Shown piece by piece: positions 1 through 11,200 of a DNA stretch of 64,000 nucleotides. The stretch's first letter is position 1. Each line of letters starts with the position of its first letter. The stretch spans positions 1 through 64,000 of the forward strand of contig WBMV01000457.1 of NCBI GenBank assembly GCA_013396655.1, given 5' to 3'. The notes under the pieces were generated by a model. That model worked only from the letters and a program-made list of their open reading frames with translations. It searched no databases and had not been told where the DNA came from. This stretch comes from Campylorhamphus procurvoides (lineage: Eukaryota; Chordata; Aves; Passeriformes; Dendrocolaptidae). The position numbers were made by a program, and so were the translations under genes.

Positions 1-1735
1 GTCCCTCCTGCTCAACTAGGACAACTTTGCTTTAAACACTGACACAAGTCTCACACAATCTCCTGAAAATATCAGCTTCTGCTTAAAAACATTATTCATA
101 TTATCCTAAGCCAATTGAACTCTGTCAGTTACATCAGCTTTAGATTTCCTTGTTGCTGAACACTGAATCCAGCCTCAGATGTCTGTGGTGTTCAGGAAGT
201 GCCATTCCTCAGACATCCAGTGCAGTGGTTCTGAGAGGCCCTAATCAAAATGGGTGAAACAATGCAAACACTAATCCGCAACGCTGAGAAACATCTATAT
301 TAAATGGTGCCTTCTAACCTTGAAGTCATGACTTCTTTTAATATTCATTTTCTCCCTGGACACTGCAAAGTATGTGAGGAAGATGATGAGGACAGAGCAG
401 AACCCTGTCCCAACTGGACAGATGGTAGTTGGCATACTTCTTCACAGATTCCATGAGGCCTCAGAAACCAAAGGGTTTTCATCTAGTCAGTGACCTACTA
501 TTCATCAGGAATGTGGAAGTACAGTTTGTCAAAAAGAAAGGAAATGAAAAAGTTGTAAGGATACTATGTAATACATGCTTTTGCTTTTAAGACCGAAGTT
601 CAAAAAGTTGTCTTGGTATTTATCTTGTTCCTGAGAAGATCTAAAAAAAGCTGTGGTGACCGGCTCTTTCCTCTGTGTACTGAATTATGTATGTATCTTT
701 AGATCAGAAACTGTATTACAGAAAAATTACTTCTCTCCAGTACTGCAGAAAAAGATCAGAGTGATCTGGTGGAAGTCTGTGTGACTCCTCAGGGTAAGGA
801 TGAAGACTTCTTAATCATAGCCCCGATCTATTGAGCATTCTTTAAAAGGTATCCTCAGGCTGACCAGAATTGGGAAGGGGAAATAAAATGTGGGATCCAT
901 TGTTTCTATTTAAAATGTTCTTAAAAATTCCATGAAGAATGAGGCAGAAAAATCTTTAAAAGTGCTTTAGACAAAATAAACAAGGACTTCCTATGTAGTA
1001 TCAAAGAAAATATAGTAGGGTATAAGCAGCTCAATAAAAGCTGATATATATTGTATAGTAATTGTAGTACCCATTTTAAATTTATACAAAACAAAACAAA
1101 AATACTAGAACTTCTGCTCTACCAAAAATGCTTATACCTGAGAAAAACAACTGCTATGTTTTAATAAATATTAAGCATTACAAAAAGATTTTATGCAGTT
1201 TCTGGTAAAGTTTTAAGTATCATTAACATAAATATAACAAAAAGAGTAAAGGCTAAGATGGAATATGATATCTGTGCTCCTACAAGCTAAATAGCAGAGA
1301 ATGTAAATCTCTACTAAAAGCAGAAAAGAATGCAAAATCCATTCTAGTTGTGTTTAACATCTGTAGCTAACTAGAGCACATCATCAGCATCTGCATAATC
1401 ATCAAGGCTAACTCCCTGGTGCACTTACATATCTTCATCATGTATACTGAGCCTTTATCATCAATCAGGTGGTGTGTTCGCACCTTCCACAATGACATAA
1501 AGAATTTATATCTAAAATCAATCACAAAAAGTGATATGGGAAAGCTTTGTGATGAGGGAATTCTTATTCTGTACCTAATGGTGGAAACAGACATGTAGAC
1601 ACCAAATTTGAGCACAATAACTACACAGGGAAGGGTTTGCTGCACGATACTGAGAAAGAATTAATGTTTAGTCATGATAAGACACATTTAAATTTAATAA
1701 ACTAACTAAAGCTGTCATACTATGCAAATTTTAAA

Positions 1736-1800
1736 TTGCTAAATATTGCAGGCCAGGAGAGGTTCAGAGGCACTGATTCTGAGGGCATTCTAGTTTTCCT
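1736..1800 (+). pseudogene. Possible tiny remnant of a Rab-family GTPase (weak)
   Basis: The frame reads LLNIAGQERFRGTDSEGILV. AGQERFR is identical to the switch II (G3) block of Rab GTPases, where the family reads W-D-T-AGQERFR followed by a Tyr-Tyr-Arg-Gly stretch and then a hydrophobic strand. Here Asp and Thr would be Asn and Ile, and the Tyr-Tyr-Arg-Gly part would be missing. The frame is closed by a stop (TAA) just upstream, and the rest shows no Rab similarity. It could be a short scrap of a processed pseudogene or exon, or a coincidence of about seven residues. Confidence 0.2.
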
Positions 1801-2020
1801 CTCAACACGTGTTTTGCCATGTTCCCAGGTTCCTTTTCTATTAGCTCAGCAATCTTCATGTATAACTGAGCTGCAGAGTTCTCAAATTGGTATGTACAAG
1901 AGGAAGCACTACAACAGGAGAATCAGAACATAAAATAGGACTGTTCAAGAGCTAACATTGTGACACAGATGTTGTTGGAGTGTAGCATAATGTTTCCTGA
2001 CATATAATAAACTAATAAAT

Positions 2021-2087
2021 GAAAAAACCCCAAGCAAACAAGAAAAACCCCACAACACCAAAACACCAAACCCAACAGAAAAAAATA
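2021..2087. repeat. A/C-rich low-complexity patch
   Basis: A stretch dominated by A-runs alternating with CCCC, CAC and ACC, for example AAAAACCCCACAACACC. It is almost free of G and T. It looks like a degenerated A-rich tract rather than a gene. Similar A-run plus ACC/AAC patches occur near 31438, 49698 and 50687. Confidence 0.6.
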
Positions 2088-3051
2088 ATCTACATAGCCT
2101 TTGTACAAAAATAGAATACAAAAATGAAGAGCATTACAAAAATTTCTTACAAAAAACAAACCTTTGGATTTAGACACTTTTGTGAGTAGCAGTTGTAACC
2201 TTGAACTGCTGTTTCATTTTGAACACAATCAATGCAGCTTTGTCCATTGATGGGTATTGTACCATAACTTCTTGTGTACCAGGGCAAAATAATGTCCTTA
2301 TAGAAAACTAATGACCAAAATCCCATTAATTTCGCTGGGACTGAGACTGACGGCATTCTTTGTGTCTACTATCAAATTCACTTCTGAAAACCCTGCTTGT
2401 TTGGTGTATCTTTTGAGAGGTGCATTCAATGCTACAAAGCTCTTTGAAGAGGCAGAGCACATCTACTGAATTCATCATCAGGAAAATAGCTTCATGGGTT
2501 TTTTTTCTTGGTAGACTTGCAGAGCAAATTGAGAAAGGGTAGAAAGTCCAACAAAGAAGAGAAATATCCTGATATTCATTTTAGACAGGAGCAGAATGAA
2601 AAGGAAATCAGAAAGCAAAGCTTTGACTGACTTTTAAGAATCTATCAAAAAAAAGAAGTGAAAAAGCAGTCAAAAATATTACATATAAATTCTGTGTGCT
2701 ATATATTAATACCAAATGGCCAGATAGAACCTTGTATTAAAGGATATGAGTAACATAACATGTAAAGATGGAAATGCAAGTGATTTCATTCATAATAATT
2801 ATTCAATGACTTACAAGACACTCCACTTGCTGGTAGAAACACCATCTCTTTCTCTGGAAAGCATGTCCCTGGGAATCTCATCTTGAGGACTTACATAGAT
2901 CAAAACACTCCCTTGCTCCATTTCCTTAGTCCTTCTTTGGTGTTATATCTGGAAAGAACACGCCACTCTATTGAATAAGGCACTGACAAAGGGTAAAGGA
3001 AACAGGATGAGTGCAAAGGCAGAAAAATTGCTGGGGAATTAGATGGGGAAG

Positions 3052-3464
3052 TGTCATAGTTTAGGAATGGTACTCTCCAATTTAGTACTCCCACTAAAAC
3101 CATACACCTCTCCCCCTCATCCCTCCAACTGGCACAAAAGACAAAGATCACAGGTTGAGATAAGAACAATTAAGAGCAATTTACTGAAAACAAGACAAGA
3201 AAATGAACAGCAAAAATATTAATAACAAAAGGTGTAAGAAAAGAAATTATTCACATGGAAAAATTTCCTGATGACAGACAGCACCAGACCTCTCCCTCTC
3301 CCATGTTTTTTTCAGTCAGAAGGAACCAATTCTTCCCAGAAGAGAGTCCCTTTTCCCCATCCCTGGCAATGATGTGAGGTGCTATTGAGTCACCTCCAGG
3401 TTCTAGCCATGCTCCCTCTTAGCTACCGCTAAAAATTAGCCCTGTCATAGCTGGAACCAGGAGA
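3052..3464 (-). mobile_element. Solo LTR of an avian endogenous retrovirus
   Basis: Read on the minus strand, the segment begins near a degenerate TCTCCTGGTTCCAGC, matching the TGTCCTGGTT...GCTGGGA start of a common avian LTR group. Next come GGGCTAATTTTTAGC and a middle with ACATGGGAGAGGG and TGCTGTCTGTCATCAGG. A CAGTAAATTG...TTCTTATCTCAACC block follows, and the end is CCATTCCTAAACTATGACA, with the terminal CA expected of an LTR. Length is about 413 bp. No internal gag, pol or env sequence flanks it, so it is a solo LTR. No clear target-site duplication is visible, which suggests age or slightly wrong ends. Family assignment is from memory of bird LTRs, and the exact subfamily is not claimed. 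Confidence 0.75.
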
Positions 3465-5386
3465 TGAGAGTAGAATCATTAGCTGACAAAAAGTAGAATC
3501 TGATTATTCCTTATAAATTATGGGGCCCTTAGGAATCCTTGGCATTTGGGACACTGGTTTGTGTTAGGCTCAGGTATAGAGAGAGAGGGAGATAGAGCTC
3601 TCAAAGGCTGACAAAGCCTTGCCATGTGAAGGGCAATCTACCACAGCCAATATGCAATACCCCTTCTCTCTCAAATGGGTTTGCCTTTTCCCAAGGAATA
3701 GGAGAAGGTAATGAACATTTCTTAAGGTGTAGATGTTTTAATCCTTTATTCCAGCTCATCATATTCCAGTTTCACAAGGCTACAAATGTGCTGTCATGGC
3801 TGAAGTGGTTCAGACACAGCAGCACAGTATTCACAGTGAGCTGCAAAGCTGACAAAAGGTATGGTAAATCCTCTGCAAGCTGTTTGTCTTCCATGGCTCA
3901 TCTGCTGTCAGAGCAGTCAGAGAGTATTAGGAAGAGAGATGAAATACAAATTAGATGTACATCACCTATGAATTAGGTTACATACGTTTTTATAAACTCT
4001 GTGGAAATAATAAACTTACTATATTTTTTGAACTTACAGTTTCAGACAAAATGTTTCTGTGATTACAGGGGAAAATGAAAAAAAAAAGAAAAAAGATAAA
4101 GACAAAAAGATAATTCGAAATTAATGCATTGGTTCCCATGAGTCCACTGGGAAAATGTTATAGTATCTCTAGATCTTCAACTACTGTGAAGTTATCAAAA
4201 AGGCTGATCAATTCTACCTTATGTTCATTCTGCCCATACAGTATTTCTATAACACTAGCCAAAGCACAACACTTTTCCACATAGCCAGAATTTCCATACA
4301 GCTTATTTGAAATGTTTGAAAAGAATAAAGATGGAAACTCAAAGTATGCTTATTGAATTATAATTTATGAGTAACACATTACCCAGGTGTTTTGGACAAG
4401 ATAGTGAAAGGGTAAATCAGGAAATATGACACACTGCTTTCTATTAACCCCCTGGCACTTGCAATTTGAAGCTCCCCTTACTAAAGGCTAATCCATTTTG
4501 CCGTAGTGCTTAGCATTTTAAAATCTCAGCTCCTCATGTCAAAATATTTATACGCATTTAGATATTAGAAAGGCAGGTAGCAATTTTGATCCCCTTCCTG
4601 TTTTGCACATTGTTGTACCAAATCAAAACAAACCGCAATGCAAAGCATACCTACTGAAAAACACAGCTTCATAGTATATAAGAATCAACTACTTCAACAC
4701 TTATTTTCAGACAAATACTTTTGTCCGATCTCCAAAATTCTATAACAAATCAAAGCTGAAGTTTAATACATAAAGGTTCTAGCAAACACTAACAATGACG
4801 TTACTTGTGACAATAGCTTTTCGTTGTTGTTTAGAAAGTAGATTTGGTTACAGCAGAAACAGCCTATCTATTCCTTGGTACTGAAAGGATAGGAAACATT
4901 TTGCATGTGCCATTTTGCATATGCATTCTTGTCCTGGATGAAACCTAAGTGCTTTAACAAATGAATTTTTCTGTTAGGAAAATGCCTATTAGCTCAGTCA
5001 GATCAATAGGTCTTATGTTTCTGCAAGAAGCATATAAGCATCTGGAGTGGTATAAGCTTTCTCTAGAGTGATTAGTTTAGCAGTCTATACCATGATGGCA
5101 TGCATTTGTTTCCCTTGATTTGAAAGCTATAACATCTCTCATTTAAGTTTTAGAATTTCTCTTATCACCGAAAATTCTCCAGTTAATATGGATGACTATC
5201 ACCAGCTTAGGATAGGCTGTTTTTATGATGAATTTAGATTGGATCCTACAGAAATAACATTAATTATTAGAAAATGAAGTGTCATTTTAGTCACTGATAC
5301 AGAGAGCAGATGCTGCCTTCAAGTGACAGCACACATGCTTGGAGCTGAAAGAGAACTTACTGGTATTTGTCTTTTTCCTCTTGTAG

Positions 5387-5449
5387 GATCCTTTCATGCC
5401 TAATGCTGCAGAATTCCCTTCTGTCAATTAACATCTGTATGACTTCCAG
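5387..5449 (+). other. Exon-like segment of 63 bp (weak)
   Basis: TTTGTCTTTTTCCTCTTGTAG directly upstream is a good 3' splice-site context, and CAG|GTAGAA at the far end is an acceptable donor. One of the three frames is open through all 63 bases (ILSCLMLQNSLLSINICMTS). No neighbouring exons are recognised and the peptide matches nothing that I know. It could be an exon of a non-coding RNA or pure chance. Confidence 0.15.
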
Positions 5450-6933
5450 GTAGAACAGAGGGAAATGAGAGCTTCTGTGATTATGTCTGTGTAAAGCATA
5501 TAACTTGCAAGCTCTCTTTTGCCAGGCAGAATGCTATATTGCCATCAAAAATGAATATAATGCATGTGGAGCAGGTCTACATGCCTGGCAATTCTATAGT
5601 GCTGTCAGCATTCCCATGTTTAATTAACACACTCACTGTCCTATAAAATATAATCAAAGCTTTCTGAGAAGCATTAAAAATGTTGCATGTTTATTGTGTG
5701 TTAGATTTCCTAAACATGAAACAATTCAAATTTTAGAGAAGTATACTTTAAATACAGCTACTCATTTGTATTTTGAGCTGGTTTTTACATCATGCTCTCA
5801 GAGGACGCTGGCACCATTGGAAAGCAGCAGAAATACTGGATAGCAACTGACATCTTCAAGGTGCCCTCAAAGAATTTCACTTTTGCCTGGTCTGTGTCAA
5901 CAAGTTTACACAATCACCTACAGAGAACCGAAGACCAAAGTGTCAGACTTGATGAAACTTCTTTGCCAAAATAACATGGCAAAAACGGTTGATGTTTATG
6001 TCTTCAGATTTCTTTTTGAGAAGATTGTTGAGAAAATCTTGAAGTTGGCAGCTCAAAAATAAGCAGGAAAACTACTTGTCTGAGAAAATAGATGAGAGTC
6101 CATGCATCAGGAGACTCACAACAAGATTTGCAAAACCTTCTCTGTGACACAAACAGCAAGTCTAATGCTCTTCAACATCACATTGCAAATACAGCATGGT
6201 ATGAAGTTCTCGTACTGTATTTTCCACTGAATATACAAATCAAGAAAATTTAATGAGGGCTGAGGGGACAACAGGAAGAGCAGAAGAATCAAAGAATCAA
6301 ACCAGCAATGAGCACAGGATAAAAGAGGTCTCTCAAACCTTTATGGCAGACCAGAATAAAAATAGAAATGTATGCACAGAGAGTGTATATATATTGATTA
6401 TTATACCTAAATATACAAGCCAGTCTGATCATGGCTGCAAACCATGGTTATTTTTGTAACCCAAAAATAAGATGCAATATATACTGAACAGCTGTGTTGA
6501 AAAATATGTTGCTTCTGTGGATGTATGTTTGGCTTCTTTTTACATTATCTGTCCTCGTACATTACATTAAGGTAATTGGGAGATAATTCACCTACTAAAC
6601 TCCAAAGGAAATAAAGATGGACCAAATGCAATTGCTCAAGCTAGAATACACATATTTTTACATAAACAAAAGAGTAGTATTGCATTATTTAAAAATAGTA
6701 TTTATTCATTAATTTATCTATTCACTGTGTAAGAAGCAGTTCCTCGACACATTTAAATTGAAGAAGCATCAGAAAAATTGTTTAACCGAATATTAAGAAG
6801 AGATTTCAGAGCAGAAGGAAATTTCACAGTTGGACACAGTTTTCATAAGAATCTATATATGTGATAATTTAAATTTATTTACATTTATAACTTTGACCCT
6901 ATACCAAACTAGGAACTTCGCTTCAAGAATGGT

Positions 6934-6975
6934 AAGAAAAGGGAGGGAGGGAAGGAAAGAGGGAGGGAGGGAGGG
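6934..6975 (+). repeat. GGGA-type purine tract with G-quadruplex motif
   Basis: An uninterrupted run of 42 purines on the plus strand. It contains GGGAGGGAGGG at 6941-6951 and GGGAGGGAGGGAGGG at 6961-6975. The second block is four G3 runs with one-base loops, the canonical motif for a very stable parallel G-quadruplex. The surrounding DNA is AT-rich, so the tract stands out. It is probably a decayed (GGGA)n microsatellite. Confidence 0.9.
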
Positions 6976-8227
6976 TCTTTTGCTAAAGATATGGAATTAT
7001 TGTGCTTCTAATATCATATGTCCATTTCCATGAGTGAAATGTTAAAAAAAAAAATTTGAATGCATTTCTTTTTCTTTTTATGCAGGTTTTGGCTTTTAAA
7101 ATATTTTTAAACTCTCTGTGTTTTAGGTCTTTTCTTTTTTCACTCTTACCTCAGTGTTTAAATATGATTGTAAAGGCAAACATAAGTGTAAAGGGAGTGC
7201 ATCTGAGAGAGAAAGAAAGAGAATTGGGGATGTCAAGAAAACAGATAAATTTTCTAGAAAGACCAAATAGGTCATAGAATATTTTTCCCAGAGAAACAGT
7301 TTGCATTCTATCAATGGGAACCCTCAAAATTATATTTGGAAAAACCCTTGTAACTGCCAGCTTAAAAATATTATCTTGCTCTCATGAAAAGATAGAATAG
7401 ATCACTCAAAGGCATTTTTCTTCTTTGATGTCTATATTTTGAAATTATGCAGATATTGAATATTTCATTCCGTGTTCAAAATGTTAATCAGAAACTCAGT
7501 CAGGGATTCTGGTCCTTAATCAGTTTCTGAACCTTAGTTTTAAAACCACATCTAGAATTCAAGAGCTCTCTGCAGTGGGTGATATCATTAGCCAAACCTT
7601 TTCTTGCCTCTCAGCTTCACTGAGAAATACTTGGCTACATTTTCCTAGGGAAAATAAAACCACTTAAAATATCTCAGAAGATGTTTTGGTTTAAAAAAAA
7701 AGTTTTTTACAAATCAGAATTTTGATCCTTTTTCAAAGGAATTTAGTTTATATCATTTAAATAAGCTGGCCCATCATTTTCTTTTGGCTATATTTTCAGG
7801 TTTTAATCATGCATGCATTTGTACATTTATGCATAGGTGTACATATGTTAATTAAATATAAATCAATCTTTTACAAGTTACTGAAACTGAGAATGTTCAT
7901 TTGCAAGCATTTAACTGTAGCTTGTCTGAATCCTTATGATTCAATCTTGTTTTCCTCAAGTACTTGGCAAAATTAGCTATTGTCAGGCAAAAGTAATTGC
8001 AAGCTTGATCTAATCCTCTGTCTATTTTATTTCAGAGCTTTTACTCACATTAAGTATGTGTTTTATTCCTTGCTGCATATGACATCCCATTATTATAAAT
8101 CCAATACAACGCCGTCTCTAGTACCAGCACTTATAAGGACGTCTCATGTAAATAATTTCTCTATCCCTTCTCTGATTCTTACCATTAATCTGCCATTAAT
8201 CCACCAGAAAATGACATTTTTTCCCCA

Positions 8228-8248
8228 AACAAATAAACAAACAAAACA
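8228..8248. repeat. Short AAAC/AAAT microsatellite
   Basis: An imperfect run of CAAA and TAAA units (AAACAAATAAACAAACAAAA). It is too short to be more than a minor simple repeat. Confidence 0.6.
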
Positions 8249-11200
8249 CTAGTTTATTTTCTACTTAGACAGAATGTTGGGGAAGATATGTGATATGGTA
8301 AAGATATGACTGGCTTCATTTAAAAAGTTAATAATTCCTCCATTTCTTTCTAAAACATACATTATTTTCAAGGGCAGAGCTAATATCTTTTTGGGAGGGT
8401 TAAAGAATATTTTTTAACATTAATTTGAAAACAGAAGCTTAGGCAATAAAGTCCTTGGAGATAATTTTATTATTAGATTGATTTTTTTTTCCATTATGAA
8501 AGCAAGTATTTCTTAGAAACTATCATTTTTCAGTTGGTGTTTAATCAGAAAGAGAAATTTACTCCTTGCTTCATGTAAAAATCCTTTTAGCAGAGTTTAG
8601 CAGAACTCGTTATCCTTTCTGTAACAGTGCGATGCAATAGAAATTTTAGTCTGATTGAATTTAAAAAAATATTAGTGTCCCACACTTCAATAAAGTTTGC
8701 TTAATTATGAAGTTTCTTAGAAATAGGTTGTCTTGGTTCAGAGCTGTCAAAAGTCAGTTTATTTTTACAATTTAGGGATAAAATTTTCACTTTAAGAAAA
8801 CCAGAAGTAGACTGGCCAGACTCCGGTGTTCTCTTTGCAGACTTTCCTTTCATTGATTTCTTGTTGATTTATGTGACTGAGAAAAGCTCTGACTTATTCA
8901 GTTCTGGAAACAAATATTTATTGAAGAGATTCATCAAAATACATCTTTGAAACAGCAAAGTACTTTTCCAATGACATGAGTCAGATTAGTACCTGGAGAT
9001 CAGAACCATGGTCCTCTAAGATCCCTGCAGTTCTTGAAGCAGGGAAGAACAAAGGGGAGGAACAGGCAGGATCACAGAGATTTGGGAAAGTGAAGGAACA
9101 AAAAGGTTTGCAGAGAGAAAAGTCAGACTGAGATTTTGAAATTTGAATAGATAGAGACAGGGACAAACAGTATGTCTCACTTAACTTTCTGGAAGACATA
9201 GGCATTGTTCCCATGAGTTTGCTACCTATGTAACTAAGACATAAAAACAGGTAGGAAGAGCAAAGAAATGATGCACTCAGGACCACAAAGACAACAAACA
9301 GAAGGATTCACCACAAATCCTAAGATCTGTAAGTACTTTTTCAATGACCAGTTTACCAAACAGACCATGTCTCCAATGAGAACATGTTAACAGGAATCAC
9401 CGCTTGCTGCATTGTTGTCTTGCACTAAGTTGTTATTTTTTTTAACATTATGATGAGTTATGCTTTTGCCAGCTTGATCATAGAATTCAAAATAAGACTC
9501 TGCTTTCCTAAGGAAATTAATACACAGTTTTGGCAACAGTCCATTTAGCTCAAGCTTGCTACATACTATATCAAATCTGCTTCAGTACATTTCAATTTTA
9601 GACTTTTTGCCCTTTTTTTTTTAATTTGAGGATATCAATTTTTCTTCCCTTCAGTTCCAGTAATTTTCAGTTACACCATCTTTTGGAAACAATGAAAAAG
9701 AGATTATTCATCCACTGAGGCCTGGTTTAGCAACTTCAAAGACTAGATTCAAAGAAAAATTAGGAGAGAATTTCTAGGTAGTGTAAGATGAATTATGACA
9801 AGCAATGATTTTAAAGTTACCACAGACCCAAGAAATCCCATGGTTTCTTTAAAAATGAAAGAGAGGGTATTTGTGCTTAATTGGCATTCGATTCCACTTG
9901 GTTGCAGCTCCAAACGTTGGAGTTATTCAACCAAAAAAGGATATAAAGCAATTTAAAGAATCTCTGCAAATACAGCATTGAATTTCCCCCATTGATATTT
10001 TCTTAAATTATTTACTAAATATGACAGCAACATACATTAGATATATTCTGCAATGCAGCTCCATGTAGATTTATCCACACTGACTCCAAGAGCTCTACAC
10101 TGGCACTGCTAATCCACCTGATCATGGTGTAATCCTAATGTGACTGTATTACCTCCAGACACACAGTGCAAGGAGATATTTCAGCACATCAAACTCCCTC
10201 TCAGATACCTTTGCATGGTGCTGTGGCTTAAATATACATACTCCATGAGATCCCCAGATCAGGTGGCAGAACCTTAAAATATAACTTTGCTCTTATTATC
10301 ATATCATGTTCTGAAAGTGTGTGTACATAAGGAAGGTTATTTTTCCCTCTCTTAGCAGTTTGATATCGCTTAAGGGCACAGGTAGTCTGTCTGAATAATC
10401 ACTCCCTTTAGCATGTATCTGATATTTAGTACCTAGCTCATTTCATGTATTCTTCATGGGTTGGAAATAAGCTACCAAAGTCCTTGTACCTAGCATGATG
10501 GGAGCTTCAGTTCTGATTGGCATATTGGGTACTCTCTCTCACCAAACAAAATAAAAATGATAATAATAACAATAGACCATAAGACTTTACAGTTACACTG
10601 AGTTGCAATATCAGATTTTCTCAGAGAAAATAAAGTGGAGTGGGACTTTCTGAAGAGGGGATTTTGAAGTGAGCTTACATTCTTCCTGTCAAACACTTGA
10701 CATAGGCTTTTATGTAAACTGTTCGTTCAGAACTTTAAAACACAGTCTTTTAAAACAAAGAGAAATCACATCTCCGTATGCAAAAGGACCAGACATTAAC
10801 ACAAAAGCAAAATGTCTAGCAGAGAGAGTAATTCAAATTGAAAACAAATTCAAAAATTTTAATTCAAAAAAAAAATAGAGGAAAGAAACAAAATTAAAAA
10901 TAATATGGTGTGTATTTAACCTGACAGGGTCCTTTAACCTAAAAAAGTCACAAAGCGTTTTAAGATAGTAATGTAAATTCCACAGCATGCAATCCCCATG
11001 ACTGCTTCTCTAAATAACCAGCTGACAACTCAGAGTAACAACTACTCCCATGCTTAAACACTGACTAAGGATATATACCTGTGCTGCGTACTGTCATGCA
11101 GCATGTACATCCTCAGGCCAGTCATAAATACAGGAGCAGAAGTGCCAAAAGCTGCCAAGCAGCCTGAAAGCAGGATAAATTAATTCACATAGCGTTCAAT

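Larger units (their letters stand above)
1..3051. other. AT-rich single-copy DNA, no gene recognised
   Basis: No open frame here has a recognisable domain or a convincing exon structure. The stretch holds an A/C-rich low-complexity patch (2021-2087) and a short Rab-like motif (1736-1800), described separately. There is no CR1 tail, LTR or RNA gene that I can recognise. Whether this is intergenic or intronic cannot be told from the sequence. Confidence 0.7.

Noticed and set aside
3626..3976. 116-codon plus-strand open frame just beyond the LTR
   Set aside because: It does not resemble a retroviral or host protein, and it lies outside the LTR on the side where no internal viral sequence is seen.
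7983..8000. GGCAAAAGTAATTGCAAG, resembling the end of a mariner-type element
   Set aside because: The match is short, and there is no second inverted end or element body nearby.
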